From: Janibacter limosus NBRC 16128
Lineage (GTDB): Bacteria > Actinomycetota > Actinomycetes > Actinomycetales > Dermatophilaceae
Direction: 5' to 3'
NCBI RefSeq assembly: GCF_001570985.1
Contig: NZ_BCSS01000021.1
Span: 1-57,629, forward strand
Length of the DNA stretch: 57,629 nucleotides
Both the position numbers and the translations under genes were made by a program. The notes under the pieces were generated by a model that was not told where the DNA came from, did no database searches, and saw only the letters and a list, made by a program, of their open reading frames with translations. This document shows, one piece after another, positions 14,835-23,814 of the stretch (positions within the stretch are counted from its first letter, which is position 1; each line of letters begins with the position of its first letter).

Positions 14835-17570
14835 TCAGCGAGAGCCGTGACCCAGGACCAGGGCCGCGAGCTGGGTGCGTGAGCGCAGCCCGGTCTTGCG
14901 ATAGATCCGCGTCAGGGTGCCCTCGACCGTCTTGACGCTCAGGTGCAGCCGCTGGGCGATCTCCCGGTTGCTCGCGCCGTCGGCGACGAGCCCGGCGACC
15001 TGCTGCTCGGTGAGGGTCAGCAGCGCGAGCGCGTCCTGCCCCTCGGGCTCCTCCGGCTCCAGCGTGTGCAGCGCCGCACCGTCGGGGAAGCGGGCCTGGA
15101 CCCACGCCGTCCACGGCTCCGCGTGGAGCGGACGCAGGACCTCGCGAGCCCGTGCCGCGGCCTCGCGGCTGCGCCCCGACCGCCGGGCACGCCGCTCGAC
15201 GTGGGCGAGTGTGACGAGCGACCTCGCCTCCTCGATGGGCAGCCGCCTCTCGGCAGCCTGCGTCGCCGATCGGGTCGCCAGTCGGCGGGCCTCGTCGAGG
15301 TCCCCGCTCGCCGCGCAGATCTCCGCCTCGGCACGATCGGCTGCGATGTCGACACCGGGCGCACCGTCCCAGGCGTCGACGGCCTCCCGGATGGCGGCGA
15401 GGACCTCTCGGGCCTCGTCGACCTCACCGGCCAGGGCGAGCGCGGTGACGCCGTCGGCGTGCCACCGCAGGGAGGTCATGTCCCCGATGCCGCTCGCCGC
15501 ATCGATCTCCCGCAGCTCACGGAAGGCGGCCACCGCCTCGTCCAGCCCGTCCAGGTGCAGTCGGGCCAGACCCAGGTGGGCCAGCTGCCGGCGCAGGTAC
15601 CGCTCGTCGCCCTGCTGCCGGGCCAGCTCGACACCCCGTGCACTCACCGTGGCGGCCCGCTCGAAGGAGCCACCCACGCTCTCGGCGATGGCCTCGATGT
15701 ACCAGGTCGTCGCGACCGGGGTGTCGAAGTGGGTCGCCGCCCGGGTGGCCCGCCCGGCCAGCTCCAGCGCCTCGCGGCCACGGCCCTGGCGGGCCACGAC
15801 CTCGACGAGGCTGCGCAGGACGTGGACCGTGTCGTAGCCGGCGTCGGGCCCGACCCCGTCGAGCATGTCGACGAACTCCGACCGCGCCCGGCGCAGGTCG
15901 TCGTCGTGGAGGGCGAATCGGGCCGCGATGTACCTCGCGGAGGTGTGCACCTGGCCGGGACGTGTCGGGCCGGCGAGGGCCGACGCCTGCTCGATGAGCC
16001 CGCGGGCACTCCCTTCGCCCAGGGTGTGGCTGGCAGCGGCGGCGACGGTCAGGGCGTCGACCTCCAGGTCGGGCCGGCCGGCCTTCGCGGCCAGGTCCAC
16101 CGCGCGCTGTGCCAGCTCGAGGGCCGTGCGCAGGTCGTGCGTACCCAGGAGGATGCGGGCCCGCTGGAGCAGCACGCGGGCCTGGAGCTCCGGGTACCGC
16201 TCGGACGCGTGCATGGCCGCGATGAGGATCTCGTCCGGGGAGCTGGCGTCGAGCTCGAGCAGCGCGAGGTCGGCCCGCACCCGCTGGTGCGGCTCGGTGA
16301 GCTCGGCGGCGCTCTCGATGGCGCGGTGCAGGACCCGCGTCTCCTTGCCGATCACCGCGTTCTCGAGGCAGCAGGTGATCCACTCGGCTCGCTCGGGAGT
16401 GCCCGCGTCGGCGGCGATCAGGTACAGCTGGGCCGCCAGGTCGTGCTCACCACGAGCGGCGGTCGCACTCGCCGAGGAGGCCAGGTCCGAGGGGGAGGTC
16501 CCCGGATCACCGGCAAGGGCCAGGTGGTAGCGGGCGAGCGCCGGGTTGGCCGCGTGCTCGGCCAGCTCACGGTGCAACCGGATCAGCTCGTCGCTGTCGA
16601 CCGACTCCAGGAGCACGTCCCCGAGCGCCCCCGGCGTCAGCCGCAGGTAGTCGTCCTCGGACACGAGGAGCGAGAGGTGCTTGGCCGTGCGGATGCTGGC
16701 CACGGCATCACTGCCGCCGAGCGTCGTCAGCACGGAGATCGTCGGCTGGTGCATGGCCGCGATCCGGCGCAAGGTCGTCAGCACGGTCTTTGACAGGCCC
16801 TGGACCCGCTCGCGCGCCCGGCTGTACTCGGCACGGGAGATGCTCGCCGGCGAGAGCAGGTCGGCGGTCTCGGCGATCTCGTGCGCGAGACCGGGGTTGC
16901 CGCCGGACTCGCGGTGGGCCCACAGCGCGGTGTCGGTGGGCACACCGACTGCCGTCAGCATCTCGACCGTGTCCGCGCCGGCGAAGGAGGGCAGATCGAT
17001 GTGCAGCACCGGCACCTCGCGCGCGTAGGTGGTGCTGGGGACGAAGCCCGTCTCGGGCGAGGGGTCGGCAGGTCCGATGCCGATCACCATGCCCAGGGCG
17101 CCCGGGCCGAGAGAGCGGGCCGCGGCGGCACGCAGGGCCAGGGCGCTCAGCTCGTCGAGGTGCTGCGCATCGTCGATGACGAGGACGAAGGGAGCGTGGG
17201 CCGCCTGGGCGGTGAGCAGCTCGGTGAGCGCGTCGCCGAGCCGGGTCGGGTCCGTGGAGCCGGCCCGCTGGGTGTCCAGGAGGGTCAAGCGCATGCTGTC
17301 GGGCAGCTCGTCGAGGGTCGCCGCGTCAAAGGCCTGCGCGATGACCGATGCCCCGTGGCCCGGCAGTCCCAGGCGCGCGATCCGCACGACGACAACCGTC
17401 GGCAGTCCCGACGCGACGAGATCGAGGAAGGTCGAGCGCCCCATGCCGCGCGGGCCGTGGATGGCCACGGCCTGCCCGTCGAGGACACGGGCCGTCACGG
17501 ACGCGAGCAGACGGGCGCGCCCCACCGGGGCGGGTGTTCCCCCCGAGTCGTGATGGGCAGCCAGGTTCAC
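14835..17570 (-). CDS. large LuxR family transcriptional regulator with AAA ATPase domain
   Basis: A 911-residue LAL-like regulator: an N-terminal ATPase domain (about 15-330), a long TPR-like helical middle and a C-terminal LuxR HTH (TEQQVAGLVADGASNREIA, then QRLHLSVKTVEG). The Walker B motif FVLVIDDAQHLD (D133, D134) is intact. The Walker A motif reads GPRGMGRS, with Arg45 where Lys is normal, so ATP binding may be altered. A GTG at 17570 preceded 8 bases upstream by GGGAGGAG was chosen over a longer frame that lacks a ribosome-binding site. Ligand and targets are unknown; the convergent DrrAB-like exporter is one candidate target. Confidence 0.88.
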   Translation of the reverse strand: MNLAAHHDSGGTPAPVGRARLLASVTARVLDGQAVAIHGPRGMGRSTFLDLVASGLPTVVVVRIARLGLPGHGASVIAQAFDAATLDELPDSMRLTLLDTQRAGSTDPTRLGDALTELLTAQAAHAPFVLVIDDAQHLDELSALALRAAAARSLGPGALGMVIGIGPADPSPETGFVPSTTYAREVPVLHIDLPSFAGADTVEMLTAVGVPTDTALWAHRESGGNPGLAHEIAETADLLSPASISRAEYSRARERVQGLSKTVLTTLRRIAAMHQPTISVLTTLGGSDAVASIRTAKHLSLLVSEDDYLRLTPGALGDVLLESVDSDELIRLHRELAEHAANPALARYHLALAGDPGTSPSDLASSASATAARGEHDLAAQLYLIAADAGTPERAEWITCCLENAVIGKETRVLHRAIESAAELTEPHQRVRADLALLELDASSPDEILIAAMHASERYPELQARVLLQRARILLGTHDLRTALELAQRAVDLAAKAGRPDLEVDALTVAAAASHTLGEGSARGLIEQASALAGPTRPGQVHTSARYIAARFALHDDDLRRARSEFVDMLDGVGPDAGYDTVHVLRSLVEVVARQGRGREALELAGRATRAATHFDTPVATTWYIEAIAESVGGSFERAATVSARGVELARQQGDERYLRRQLAHLGLARLHLDGLDEAVAAFRELREIDAASGIGDMTSLRWHADGVTALALAGEVDEAREVLAAIREAVDAWDGAPGVDIAADRAEAEICAASGDLDEARRLATRSATQAAERRLPIEEARSLVTLAHVERRARRSGRSREAAARAREVLRPLHAEPWTAWVQARFPDGAALHTLEPEEPEGQDALALLTLTEQQVAGLVADGASNREIAQRLHLSVKTVEGTLTRIYRKTGLRSRTQLAALVLGHGSR

Positions 17571-17660
17571 TCGAGTCGCTCCTCCCTCGCGGACCACTCC
17601 AACGTAACCCGCAGACGGCAGGAGAGCGGCTCGGCCCCTCCACCACTTGTCCACGTCACG

Positions 17661-18989
17661 TCATCGAGGAGCGATGACCTCGCGCCCCATGAAGGGTTGG
17701 AGCGCTGCGGGGACGCGGATCGAGCCATCGGCCAGCTGGTGGTTCTCGAGGATCGCGACGATCGGCCGGGTGCTCGTGATCGCGGTGCCGTTGAGGGTGG
17801 CGAGGGTGCGGGTGCCACCGCCTTCGGCATTGCGCTCACGGATGCCCAGGCGGCGCGCCTGGAAGGTCGTGCAGTTGCTCGTCGAGGTCAGCTCGCGGTA
17901 CTTGCCCTGGGTCGGCACCCACGCCTCGCAGTCGTACTTGCGGCTCGCGGGACCGCCGAGGTCGCCGGCGGCGACGTCGATCACCCGGTAGGGCAGCTCG
18001 AGGGCCTCGAGGATGCGCCGCTCGATGCGCAGCAGGTTGTCGTGCTCGGCCACGGCGTCCTCGGGCCGGCAGAAGACGAACATCTCGGTCTTCTGGAACT
18101 GGTGCACGCGGAAGATGCCGCGGGTGTCCTTGCCATAGCTGCCGGCCTCGCGACGGAAGCAGGTCGACGTCGACACATAGCGGATCGGCCCGTCACGCAG
18201 GTCGAGGATCTCGTCGGCGTGGAAGCCCGCGAGCGCGACCTCCGAGGTGCCGGTGAGGTAGAGGTCGTCGGCGGGTAGGTGGTAGACGTCGTCGTGCGCG
18301 TCGAGGTAGCCGGTCCCGGCCATCGTCTCGGGGCGCACGAGGGTCGGCACGACGAGCGGGGTGAAGCCCTCCTCGGCTGCGATCTGCTGCGCCAGCCCCA
18401 TGAGGGCCATCTCCAGCTGTGCACCAGCGCCCTTGAGGTAGTAGAAGCGGCTGCCGCTCACCTTGGCGCCGCGCTCCATGTCGATGGCGCCGAGCAGCTC
18501 GCCGAGCTCGAGGTGGTCCTTGGGCTCGAAGCCCTCCGCGGCGAAGTCGCGCGGCGTCCCGACCTCCTCGAGCAGGTCGAAGTCCTCCTCGCCACCGGCG
18601 GGGACACCCTCCTGGATGACATTGCCGATGGAGCGAAGGGAGGTGTCCAGCTCCGCCTTGGCGGTGTCCGCCGCGGCCTCGAGCTCCTTGACGCGGGCGG
18701 ACATCGCGGCGCCCTTGTCCCGCAGACCGGCTGCCTCGGCCTCGAGCGCGGGGAGGTCGGCGCTGTCCGGGTCGGTCTTCTTCAGCTTGCTGAGCCGACC
18801 CATCACGGGGCCGAGCTCCTTGCTCGCTGCCTTCTGCTCCGACCGGGCCGCCTCGAAGGCCTGGATCGAGGTGCGACGGCGGTCGTCCGCGGCGATGACG
18901 GCGTCGACGAGCGACTCGTCCTCGCCGCGGGCACGCTGGCTCGCTCGGACGGCGTCGGGCTGGTCACGCAAGAACTTGAGGTCGATCAC
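17661..18989 (-). CDS. serS: seryl-tRNA synthetase
   Basis: A 442-residue class II aminoacyl-tRNA synthetase that charges tRNA-Ser. The N-terminal part (about 30-105) is the tRNA-binding coiled coil. The catalytic core shows [10 protein letters not shown], the motif 2 region [14 protein letters not shown] and [10 protein letters not shown], and [15 protein letters not shown]. The protein opens [15 protein letters not shown], the standard SerS N-terminus, with GTG at 18989 as the start; the longer frame upstream is not conserved in character. It is divergent from the lipid kinase gene with an 88-base spacer. No T-box is present, as expected in actinobacteria. Confidence 0.97.
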   Translation of the reverse strand: MIDLKFLRDQPDAVRASQRARGEDESLVDAVIAADDRRRTSIQAFEAARSEQKAASKELGPVMGRLSKLKKTDPDSADLPALEAEAAGLRDKGAAMSARVKELEAAADTAKAELDTSLRSIGNVIQEGVPAGGEEDFDLLEEVGTPRDFAAEGFEPKDHLELGELLGAIDMERGAKVSGSRFYYLKGAGAQLEMALMGLAQQIAAEEGFTPLVVPTLVRPETMAGTGYLDAHDDVYHLPADDLYLTGTSEVALAGFHADEILDLRDGPIRYVSTSTCFRREAGSYGKDTRGIFRVHQFQKTEMFVFCRPEDAVAEHDNLLRIERRILEALELPYRVIDVAAGDLGGPASRKYDCEAWVPTQGKYRELTSTSNCTTFQARRLGIRERNAEGGGTRTLATLNGTAITSTRPIVAILENHQLADGSIRVPAALQPFMGREVIAPR

Positions 18990-19064
18990 GCTGTGCAGGA
19001 TATCCGCGATGCGCGCCGGCTCGGACCCCACCGAGCAGTGCGCTCCGGACACCTCGCGCTGAGG

Positions 19065-19070
19065 TAGCGT
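19065..19070 (+). promoter_or_regulatory. -10 candidate for a leaderless lipid kinase transcript
   Basis: TAGCGT ends 7 bases before the GTG start at 19078 and no ribosome-binding site intervenes, which suits leaderless transcription. Confidence 0.4.
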
Positions 19071-19077
19071 CACCGAC

Positions 19078-20205
19078 GTGTCGGACTGGACCCTCTTGGC
19101 GCTCGCCATCGCCCTCTCGCTGGCCCTCATCGGCGTCGTCGTCGGGCTCGTTCTGGCCGGCCCCGGCGCGGCACGCGCCACCCGCGGACGCCGCCGGCCG
19201 GAGCGCAGCAGCTTCCGCAAGGGGGGCAAGAGCGCGCGCGAGCGGCGCGCGGCGATCATCATCAACCCGACCAAGTTCGACGATGTCGCCCTCGTCCGGG
19301 CGGAGCTGACGGCGGCGAGCACCCGACTCGGCTGGGTCGAACCCCTCTTCATCGAGACGACGGCGCAGGACCCCGGCACCGGTCAGGCCCGGCTGGCGCT
19401 CGAGGAGGGCGTGGACCTCGTCTGCCCCCTCGGCGGTGACGGCACCACCCGCGCGGTTGCGGTGGCGCTCGCCGGGACGCGCACCCCGATGGGGCTGCTG
19501 CCCAAGGGCACCGGCAACCTGCTGGCCCGCAACCTGGACATCCCCGTGGGCGCCGACCTCGTGCCGGCGCTGCAGGTGGCCTACAGCGGCCGCAACAAGG
19601 CGGTCGACGTGGCGTGGCTCGAGCTCGACCCCGCGGAGGAGCCGGCCACGGACGACTCGGGCCAGGCCGAGGAGCCGGTCGAGGGCCCGCCCGTGCAGCG
19701 TCACCCCTTCCTCGTCATGGCGGGCATGGGCTTCGACGCCGAGATCATGGGCGGCACGAGCGAGGAGTTCAAGGCGCGGGTCGGCTGGAGCGCCTACTTC
19801 GTCACCGGGTTCCGCAAGCTCTTCGTCAAGCGCTTCCGCGTGCGGTGGAGCATCGACGGGCGCGTCCAGGAGCCGGTGCTCGCGCGCACGATCCTCATCT
19901 GCAACTGCGGCACCCTCCAGGGCGGCATCCAGCTCGTCCCGAGCGGCCGCGTCGACGACGGTCAGCTCGACGGCGTGGTCATCGCCCCCAAGACCCTCAT
20001 CGGCTGGGGTTCGATCGCGCTGCGCGTGCTCGGGCGCTCAGAGCGTGACGGCAACGAGATGATCCGCACGACCGGAACGCTCTACACGGTCGAGGTCGAC
20101 GAGCCGCACCCCGTCCAGGTCGACGGCGATGTCATCGGAGAGGCCTCCCGGCTGCGGGTGAGCGTCGACCCGCAGGCACTCATCGTGCGGGTGGCCGGGG
20201 CCTGA
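19078..20205 (+). CDS. diacylglycerol kinase-like lipid kinase
   Basis: A 375-residue protein with an N-terminal membrane helix (about residues 4-25), then a DAGK catalytic domain. The phosphate-binding GGDGTTRAV motif lies at about residue 119 and [12 protein letters not shown] at about 143; IINPTKFDD marks the domain start. The family phosphorylates diacylglycerol, sphingoid bases or other lipids with ATP. An acidic insertion at about 183-205 (rich in Glu, Asp and Pro) is unusual. The 3' end overlaps the convergent Ldh gene by 26 bases. The precise lipid is unknown. Confidence 0.93.
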   Translation: MSDWTLLALAIALSLALIGVVVGLVLAGPGAARATRGRRRPERSSFRKGGKSARERRAAIIINPTKFDDVALVRAELTAASTRLGWVEPLFIETTAQDPGTGQARLALEEGVDLVCPLGGDGTTRAVAVALAGTRTPMGLLPKGTGNLLARNLDIPVGADLVPALQVAYSGRNKAVDVAWLELDPAEEPATDDSGQAEEPVEGPPVQRHPFLVMAGMGFDAEIMGGTSEEFKARVGWSAYFVTGFRKLFVKRFRVRWSIDGRVQEPVLARTILICNCGTLQGGIQLVPSGRVDDGQLDGVVIAPKTLIGWGSIALRVLGRSERDGNEMIRTTGTLYTVEVDEPHPVQVDGDVIGEASRLRVSVDPQALIVRVAGA

Positions 20206-21256
20206 GCCACTGCGGGTCCAGCCCACAGCTGGCCGCGATGTTCGCCAACCGCTCCAGCTGGGCTCCCGACAGGGTCACGCCGTGCTCCGCCGCCGCTCGC
20301 GCCCCGGCCACCGCCCGCACCCCCGGTGCGCGCGCGTCCTCGCCGGAGCCTGCGACGAGACGCAGGATCTGGTGCACGCGGTCGGCCAGGTCCACATCGT
20401 CCGTGGGAGCGATGGCGAGCATGAAGAGGCTCACGCCCTGCGCCTCGTCGTGCCGGGTGGGCAGGCCCACCTCGTCCCCGAAGCGCTCGCCACCGGCCAG
20501 CACGCCGGTGAGCACCTCGAGGGCCAGGCTGAGGCCGAAGCCTCGGTGCCCGCCGATGGGCTCGAGCAGGCCGGTGGTCCACAGCGAGGGGTCCCTCGTC
20601 GGCTCGCCGTCGCTGTCGCGGAGCACGCCATCGGGCAGCAGCTCGCCGCGCTCGTGGTACCCGTCCATCTCGCCGGTCGACATGGTCGTGGTGGCCGTGT
20701 CGTAGAGGATCCGCTCGTCGCCCTCACCGGGGGCGGCCAGGGCGTGACCCTGGTTGCCGACGACCCGACGACGGCCCCCGGGCGCTGCGATGAGCGCGGG
20801 GCCATTCGTGACGGCCAGTCCGATGCAGCCGCGGTCGGCAGCCAGGTCTGCGAAGTAGCCCATGGCGGCGGCAGAGGTCGCGCCGCGCACGGAGACCGCG
20901 GCCAGGCCCTGGGTCGTGGCCTTGTCCACCGCGCGCAGCATGGCGAGGGTCCCGGCAACCTGCCCCCAGGCGCCGTCGACGTCGATCAGCTGGTGGGCCG
21001 GACGGTCCTGGACGACCCGGATCCGCGGATCGGGGGTCGTGCCACCCGCCCGGATCCGCTGCACGCACTGGACGAGCTTGCTCGAGACCCCGTGCGCCGG
21101 CAGTCCGTGGGCGTCGGCCCACACGAGCGCGTCCGCCGTCCACGTCGCGTGCTCGGGCGGCATCCCCACCCCGACGAGGACATCGCGCGCCAGGTCGTGC
21201 AGGTCGCGAAGGGGGATGTGCTGCCGGATCTCGTCTGCGCTGGTCACGCGGCCCAT
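20180..21256 (-). CDS. Ldh family (malate/L-lactate dehydrogenase-type) NAD(P)-dependent oxidoreductase
   Basis: About 358 residues of the type II malate/lactate dehydrogenase superfamily, which includes ureidoglycolate dehydrogenase AllD, sulfolactate dehydrogenase and cyclic imino acid reductases. The catalytic His motif appears as LPAHGVSSKLV, and the NADP-binding segments as TNGPALIAAPGGRRRVVGNQ and GHRGFGLSLALEVL. The ATG at 21256 was chosen; GTG 21247 is possible, and the frame remains open to 21310. It is divergent from the diiron oxidase gene and shares with it the TGTGCAC-containing spacer, so it probably belongs to the same pathway, acting on a 2-hydroxy acid or a cyclic imine. Confidence 0.88.
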   Translation of the reverse strand: MGRVTSADEIRQHIPLRDLHDLARDVLVGVGMPPEHATWTADALVWADAHGLPAHGVSSKLVQCVQRIRAGGTTPDPRIRVVQDRPAHQLIDVDGAWGQVAGTLAMLRAVDKATTQGLAAVSVRGATSAAAMGYFADLAADRGCIGLAVTNGPALIAAPGGRRRVVGNQGHALAAPGEGDERILYDTATTTMSTGEMDGYHERGELLPDGVLRDSDGEPTRDPSLWTTGLLEPIGGHRGFGLSLALEVLTGVLAGGERFGDEVGLPTRHDEAQGVSLFMLAIAPTDDVDLADRVHQILRLVAGSGEDARAPGVRAVAGARAAAEHGVTLSGAQLERLANIAASCGLDPQWLRPRPPAR

Positions 21257-21290
21257 CGTGTCAGCGGCGGCCACTCGGGGCCTTGGTCCT

Positions 21291-21337
21291 TGTGCACGGA
21301 AAACAGGCATGATCCATGTGCACCATCACCCTAGAGT
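21291..21337 (+). promoter_or_regulatory. paired TGTGCAC operator and -10 for the diiron oxidase gene
   Basis: Two TGTGCAC sites (21291-21297 and 21317-21323) are separated by 19 bases. Eight bases after the second is TAGAGT (21332-21337), a good actinobacterial -10. The identical layout occurs upstream of the transporter at 34426. The core GTGCAC is palindromic, as expected for a dimeric regulator. The PucR-type regulator at 31160 is the likely binder (inference). Confidence 0.6.
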
Positions 21338-21413
21338 CGTGCCCCGCGGCGTCCTAGCGTGGAGTCATCGAACCAACCCCGGCTTACGAACCGGAAGAGA
21401 AAAGGTGACTGAC

Positions 21414-22133
21414 ATGGCAGAGCTGCTGTCCCAAGAGGACTTCCGCGCCGCGCTCCAGGATGCGATCAAGGGTCGCGAGGCCTCGACCGCCAACTTCAGC
21501 AAGGCTTGGGCCGAGGGCAAGCTCGAGCGCAAGCACTTCGCCCGCTGGGCGGAGAACCACTACCACTACGTCGGCTTCTTCGCCGACTACCTGGGCCTCG
21601 TCTACCGCAACACCCCGGACAGCCACAAGGACGCCAAGGACTTCCTCCTGCAGAACATGTACGAGGAGGAGCTGGCCGACATCCGCCACACGGACCTGCT
21701 GGTCCGCTTCGCGGAGGCCTGCGGCACCACGGCCGAGCGCATCGAGGACCCGCGCAACATGAACGCCGTGACCCGCGGGCTGCAGGCGTGGTGCTACCAG
21801 ATCGCCGACCGTGAGCACTATGTCGTCGCGACCGCCGCACTGGTCGTCGGCCTTGAGTCCCAGGTCCCGCAGATCTACACCAAGCAGATCATCCCCCTGC
21901 GCGAGACCTACGGCTTCACCGAGGACGAGATCGAGTTCTTCGACCTGCACATCACCTCGGACGTCGTCCACGGCGAGCGCGGCTACCAGATCGTGCTCGA
22001 GGGCGCGGACACCCCCGAGCTGCAGCAGCGTTGCCTCGAGGCCGTGCGCATCGGCGCCGAGATGCGCTTCAGCTACACGAAGTCCCTCTACGACAGCTAT
22101 GTCGCCGAGGACCTCGAGCCCGCCGCGGCCTGA
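21414..22133 (+). CDS. heme-oxygenase-like diiron oxidase (HDO; TenA/PqqC/CADD-like fold)
   Basis: A 239-residue all-helical protein of the iron-containing redox enzyme family. All six ligand positions expected for an HDO diiron site are present: E85 and H92 (EEELADIRH), E148 (GLESQ), and H179, D183, H186 (HITSDVVH). As I recall it, the Chlamydia CADD site is E81, H88, E142, H174, D178, H181, with the same E-x6-H and H-x3-D-x2-H spacings. HDOs use O2 for N-oxygenation, C-C cleavage or decarboxylation. CADD's self-sacrificed Tyr is not at the matching place, so an external substrate is likely. It has an AAAGGTGA ribosome-binding site. A stem-loop separates it from the downstream Rieske and reductase genes, which could supply electrons. 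PQQ or thiamine roles are not supported by the neighbours. Confidence 0.85.
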   Translation: MAELLSQEDFRAALQDAIKGREASTANFSKAWAEGKLERKHFARWAENHYHYVGFFADYLGLVYRNTPDSHKDAKDFLLQNMYEEELADIRHTDLLVRFAEACGTTAERIEDPRNMNAVTRGLQAWCYQIADREHYVVATAALVVGLESQVPQIYTKQIIPLRETYGFTEDEIEFFDLHITSDVVHGERGYQIVLEGADTPELQQRCLEAVRIGAEMRFSYTKSLYDSYVAEDLEPAAA

Positions 22134-22146
22134 CCGCCACGACCAC

Positions 22147-22177
22147 AAGAGCGGGCGCCGCCCCGGCGCCCGCTCTT
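22147..22177 (+). terminator. stem-loop between the diiron oxidase and Rieske genes
   Basis: A perfect 14-base-pair stem (AAGAGCGGGCGCCG and its complement) with a CCC loop lies 13 bases after the diiron oxidase stop. It would end most transcripts or stabilise the 3' end, giving the oxidase a higher mRNA level than the rest of the operon. Confidence 0.7.
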
Positions 22178-22234
22178 GCTCTACCCACTTTCGCCCCGCC
22201 GGCCACCGGCACCACACCCCACAGGAGCAGGACG

Positions 22235-22585
22235 ATGAGCACCTGGCACGACGTCGGCAACGTCAAGGACCTGAAGCTTCGCAAGAAGAAGGCCGTCGAG
22301 ATCGACGAAACCCCGATCGCCCTCTTCTACGTCGGCAGCACGGTCTACGCCCTCAACGACATCTGCATCCACGAGGAGCGCCGCCTCAGCAAGGGGACCC
22401 TCCTCTTCGGGAAGGTCATCTGCCCCGGCCACCAGTGGAAGTTCGACCCGGCCACCGGTGAACCCGAGGACCAGGACGGGTGCCAGCCCACGTATGCAGT
22501 GCGGGTGGCCGAGGACGGCACCATCTCGGTGAGTCTCGACCCCGCGGACAAGACCGCCGACTCGGGAGTGGTGACCACGGCATGA
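22235..22585 (+). CDS. Rieske [2Fe-2S] ferredoxin, NirD-like
   Basis: A 116-residue small Rieske protein. The cluster ligands are C44 and H46 (CIH) and C63 and H66 (CPGH), 16 residues apart, in the fold of NirD or dioxygenase ferredoxin components. It should carry single electrons in the cytoplasm. The stop overlaps the ATG of the FAD reductase by 4 bases, and such pairs form the electron chain NAD(P)H to FAD to Rieske to oxygenase. The nearest oxygenase candidate is the upstream diiron oxidase, since no Rieske oxygenase alpha subunit is present. A CAGGAG element precedes the ATG. Confidence 0.93.
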   Translation: MSTWHDVGNVKDLKLRKKKAVEIDETPIALFYVGSTVYALNDICIHEERRLSKGTLLFGKVICPGHQWKFDPATGEPEDQDGCQPTYAVRVAEDGTISVSLDPADKTADSGVVTTA

Positions 22586-23814
22586 GCGAGACGACCTCCC
22601 CCCTTCCCGCCGGCGTCGTCATCGTCGGTGGCGGCCAGTCCGCTGCCGTCGCGAGCCGCACGCTGCGCCGCAAGAAGTACACCGGACCGATCACCATCCT
22701 CGGATCCGAGCCGCACCGCCCCTACCAGCGGCCGCCGCTGTCCAAGGAGTACCTCGCGGACGCCGACTCCAGCATCGAGCTCCTGCCCGAGGACTGGACC
22801 ACCACCAACGACGTGCTCGTGCGCACGGACGTGACCGTCGAGCGCGTCGAGCCCGGGCCGGTCGTCGTCACCACCGGCGGCGAGCGCATCGCCGCCGACG
22901 CGGTCCTCCTCGCGACCGGCGGCAGTCCCCGGACCCTCGGCGAGGCCACCGGCGAGCGGATCCACTACCTGCGCACCCGAGATGATGCCGACCGCCTCCG
23001 CTCCGCCCTGGGCAGCTCGTCACGCCTGGCGATCGTCGGCGCCGGGTTCATCGGCGCCGAGATCGCGTCTGCAGCACGGGACGCGGGCGTGGACGTCACC
23101 GTCATCGAGGCCGCCGACCAACCGATGCAACGCGCACTCGGAGCCGATCTGGCCGGCGTCTGCGCACGCCTCCAGCGCGAGCGGGGCATCGACCTGCAGC
23201 TGACCACCGCAGTACGTGCCGTGCGCGAGAGCGCGGACGGCGTCGTCGTCGAGACCGACCGTGGTGAGGTGCACGCCGACCACGTCGTCGTGGCGATCGG
23301 GATCGTGCCCGACACCCAGGTCGCCGAGGCCTCCGGCATCGACTGCGACAACGGGATCCTGGTCGATGCCTCCTGCCGCACGAGCATGCCCGGCGTCTGG
23401 GCGGCCGGCGACGTCGCCAACCAGGACCACCCCCTCGTCGACGGGCGCGTGCGTGTCGAGCACTTCGACAATGCGAGCAAGCAGGCCTCCGTCGCCGCCC
23501 AGTCGATGCTCGGTGCGGACATCACCAACTCCGACCCGCACTGGTACTGGTCGGACCAGTTCGGAGTGAACCTCCAGGGCGTCGGCCACCCCGAGCCCGG
23601 GGACCAGATGGTCGTCCGCGGCGACCTCGAGGGCGCGAGCTTCACCGCCTTCTTCATCCGCGAAGGCGCCGTCAGCGCCGTCTTCGCCCTCAACGACGAG
23701 GAGACGGTCGGTCTGGCCCGCGAACTCGTCAACATGGGCGCGAGCGTCCCCGTCGAACTGCTCACGGATCCCGAACGGGATCTCTTCGAGGCCCTGGAAG
23801 GAGCCGCGTCATGA
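22582..23814 (+). CDS. FAD-dependent ferredoxin reductase
   Basis: A 410-residue pyridine nucleotide-disulfide-type reductase of the oxygenase-coupled ferredoxin reductase group. The FAD site VVIVGGGQSAAV is at about residue 12, the NAD(P) site LAIVGAGFIGAEIA at about 149, and the second FAD motif GVWAAGDVAN at 271-280; a Reductase_C-like domain ends the protein. There is no redox CxxxxC pair, consistent with electron transfer to an iron-sulfur protein rather than a disulfide. It overlaps both neighbours (Rieske and aldehyde dehydrogenase) by 4 bases, indicating tight coupling. Confidence 0.95.
   Translation: MSETTSPLPAGVVIVGGGQSAAVASRTLRRKKYTGPITILGSEPHRPYQRPPLSKEYLADADSSIELLPEDWTTTNDVLVRTDVTVERVEPGPVVVTTGGERIAADAVLLATGGSPRTLGEATGERIHYLRTRDDADRLRSALGSSSRLAIVGAGFIGAEIASAARDAGVDVTVIEAADQPMQRALGADLAGVCARLQRERGIDLQLTTAVRAVRESADGVVVETDRGEVHADHVVVAIGIVPDTQVAEASGIDCDNGILVDASCRTSMPGVWAAGDVANQDHPLVDGRVRVEHFDNASKQASVAAQSMLGADITNSDPHWYWSDQFGVNLQGVGHPEPGDQMVVRGDLEGASFTAFFIREGAVSAVFALNDEETVGLARELVNMGASVPVELLTDPERDLFEALEGAAS

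Noticed and set aside
14943-16793. A 616-codon open frame on the plus strand
   Set aside because: It is fully antisense to the large LuxR regulator, whose ATPase and HTH motifs are clear.
21414-22133. Assignment of the helical protein as PqqC or TenA
   Set aside because: No PQQ or thiamine biosynthesis genes are near, and the six metal ligands in CADD-like spacing favour a diiron oxidase.
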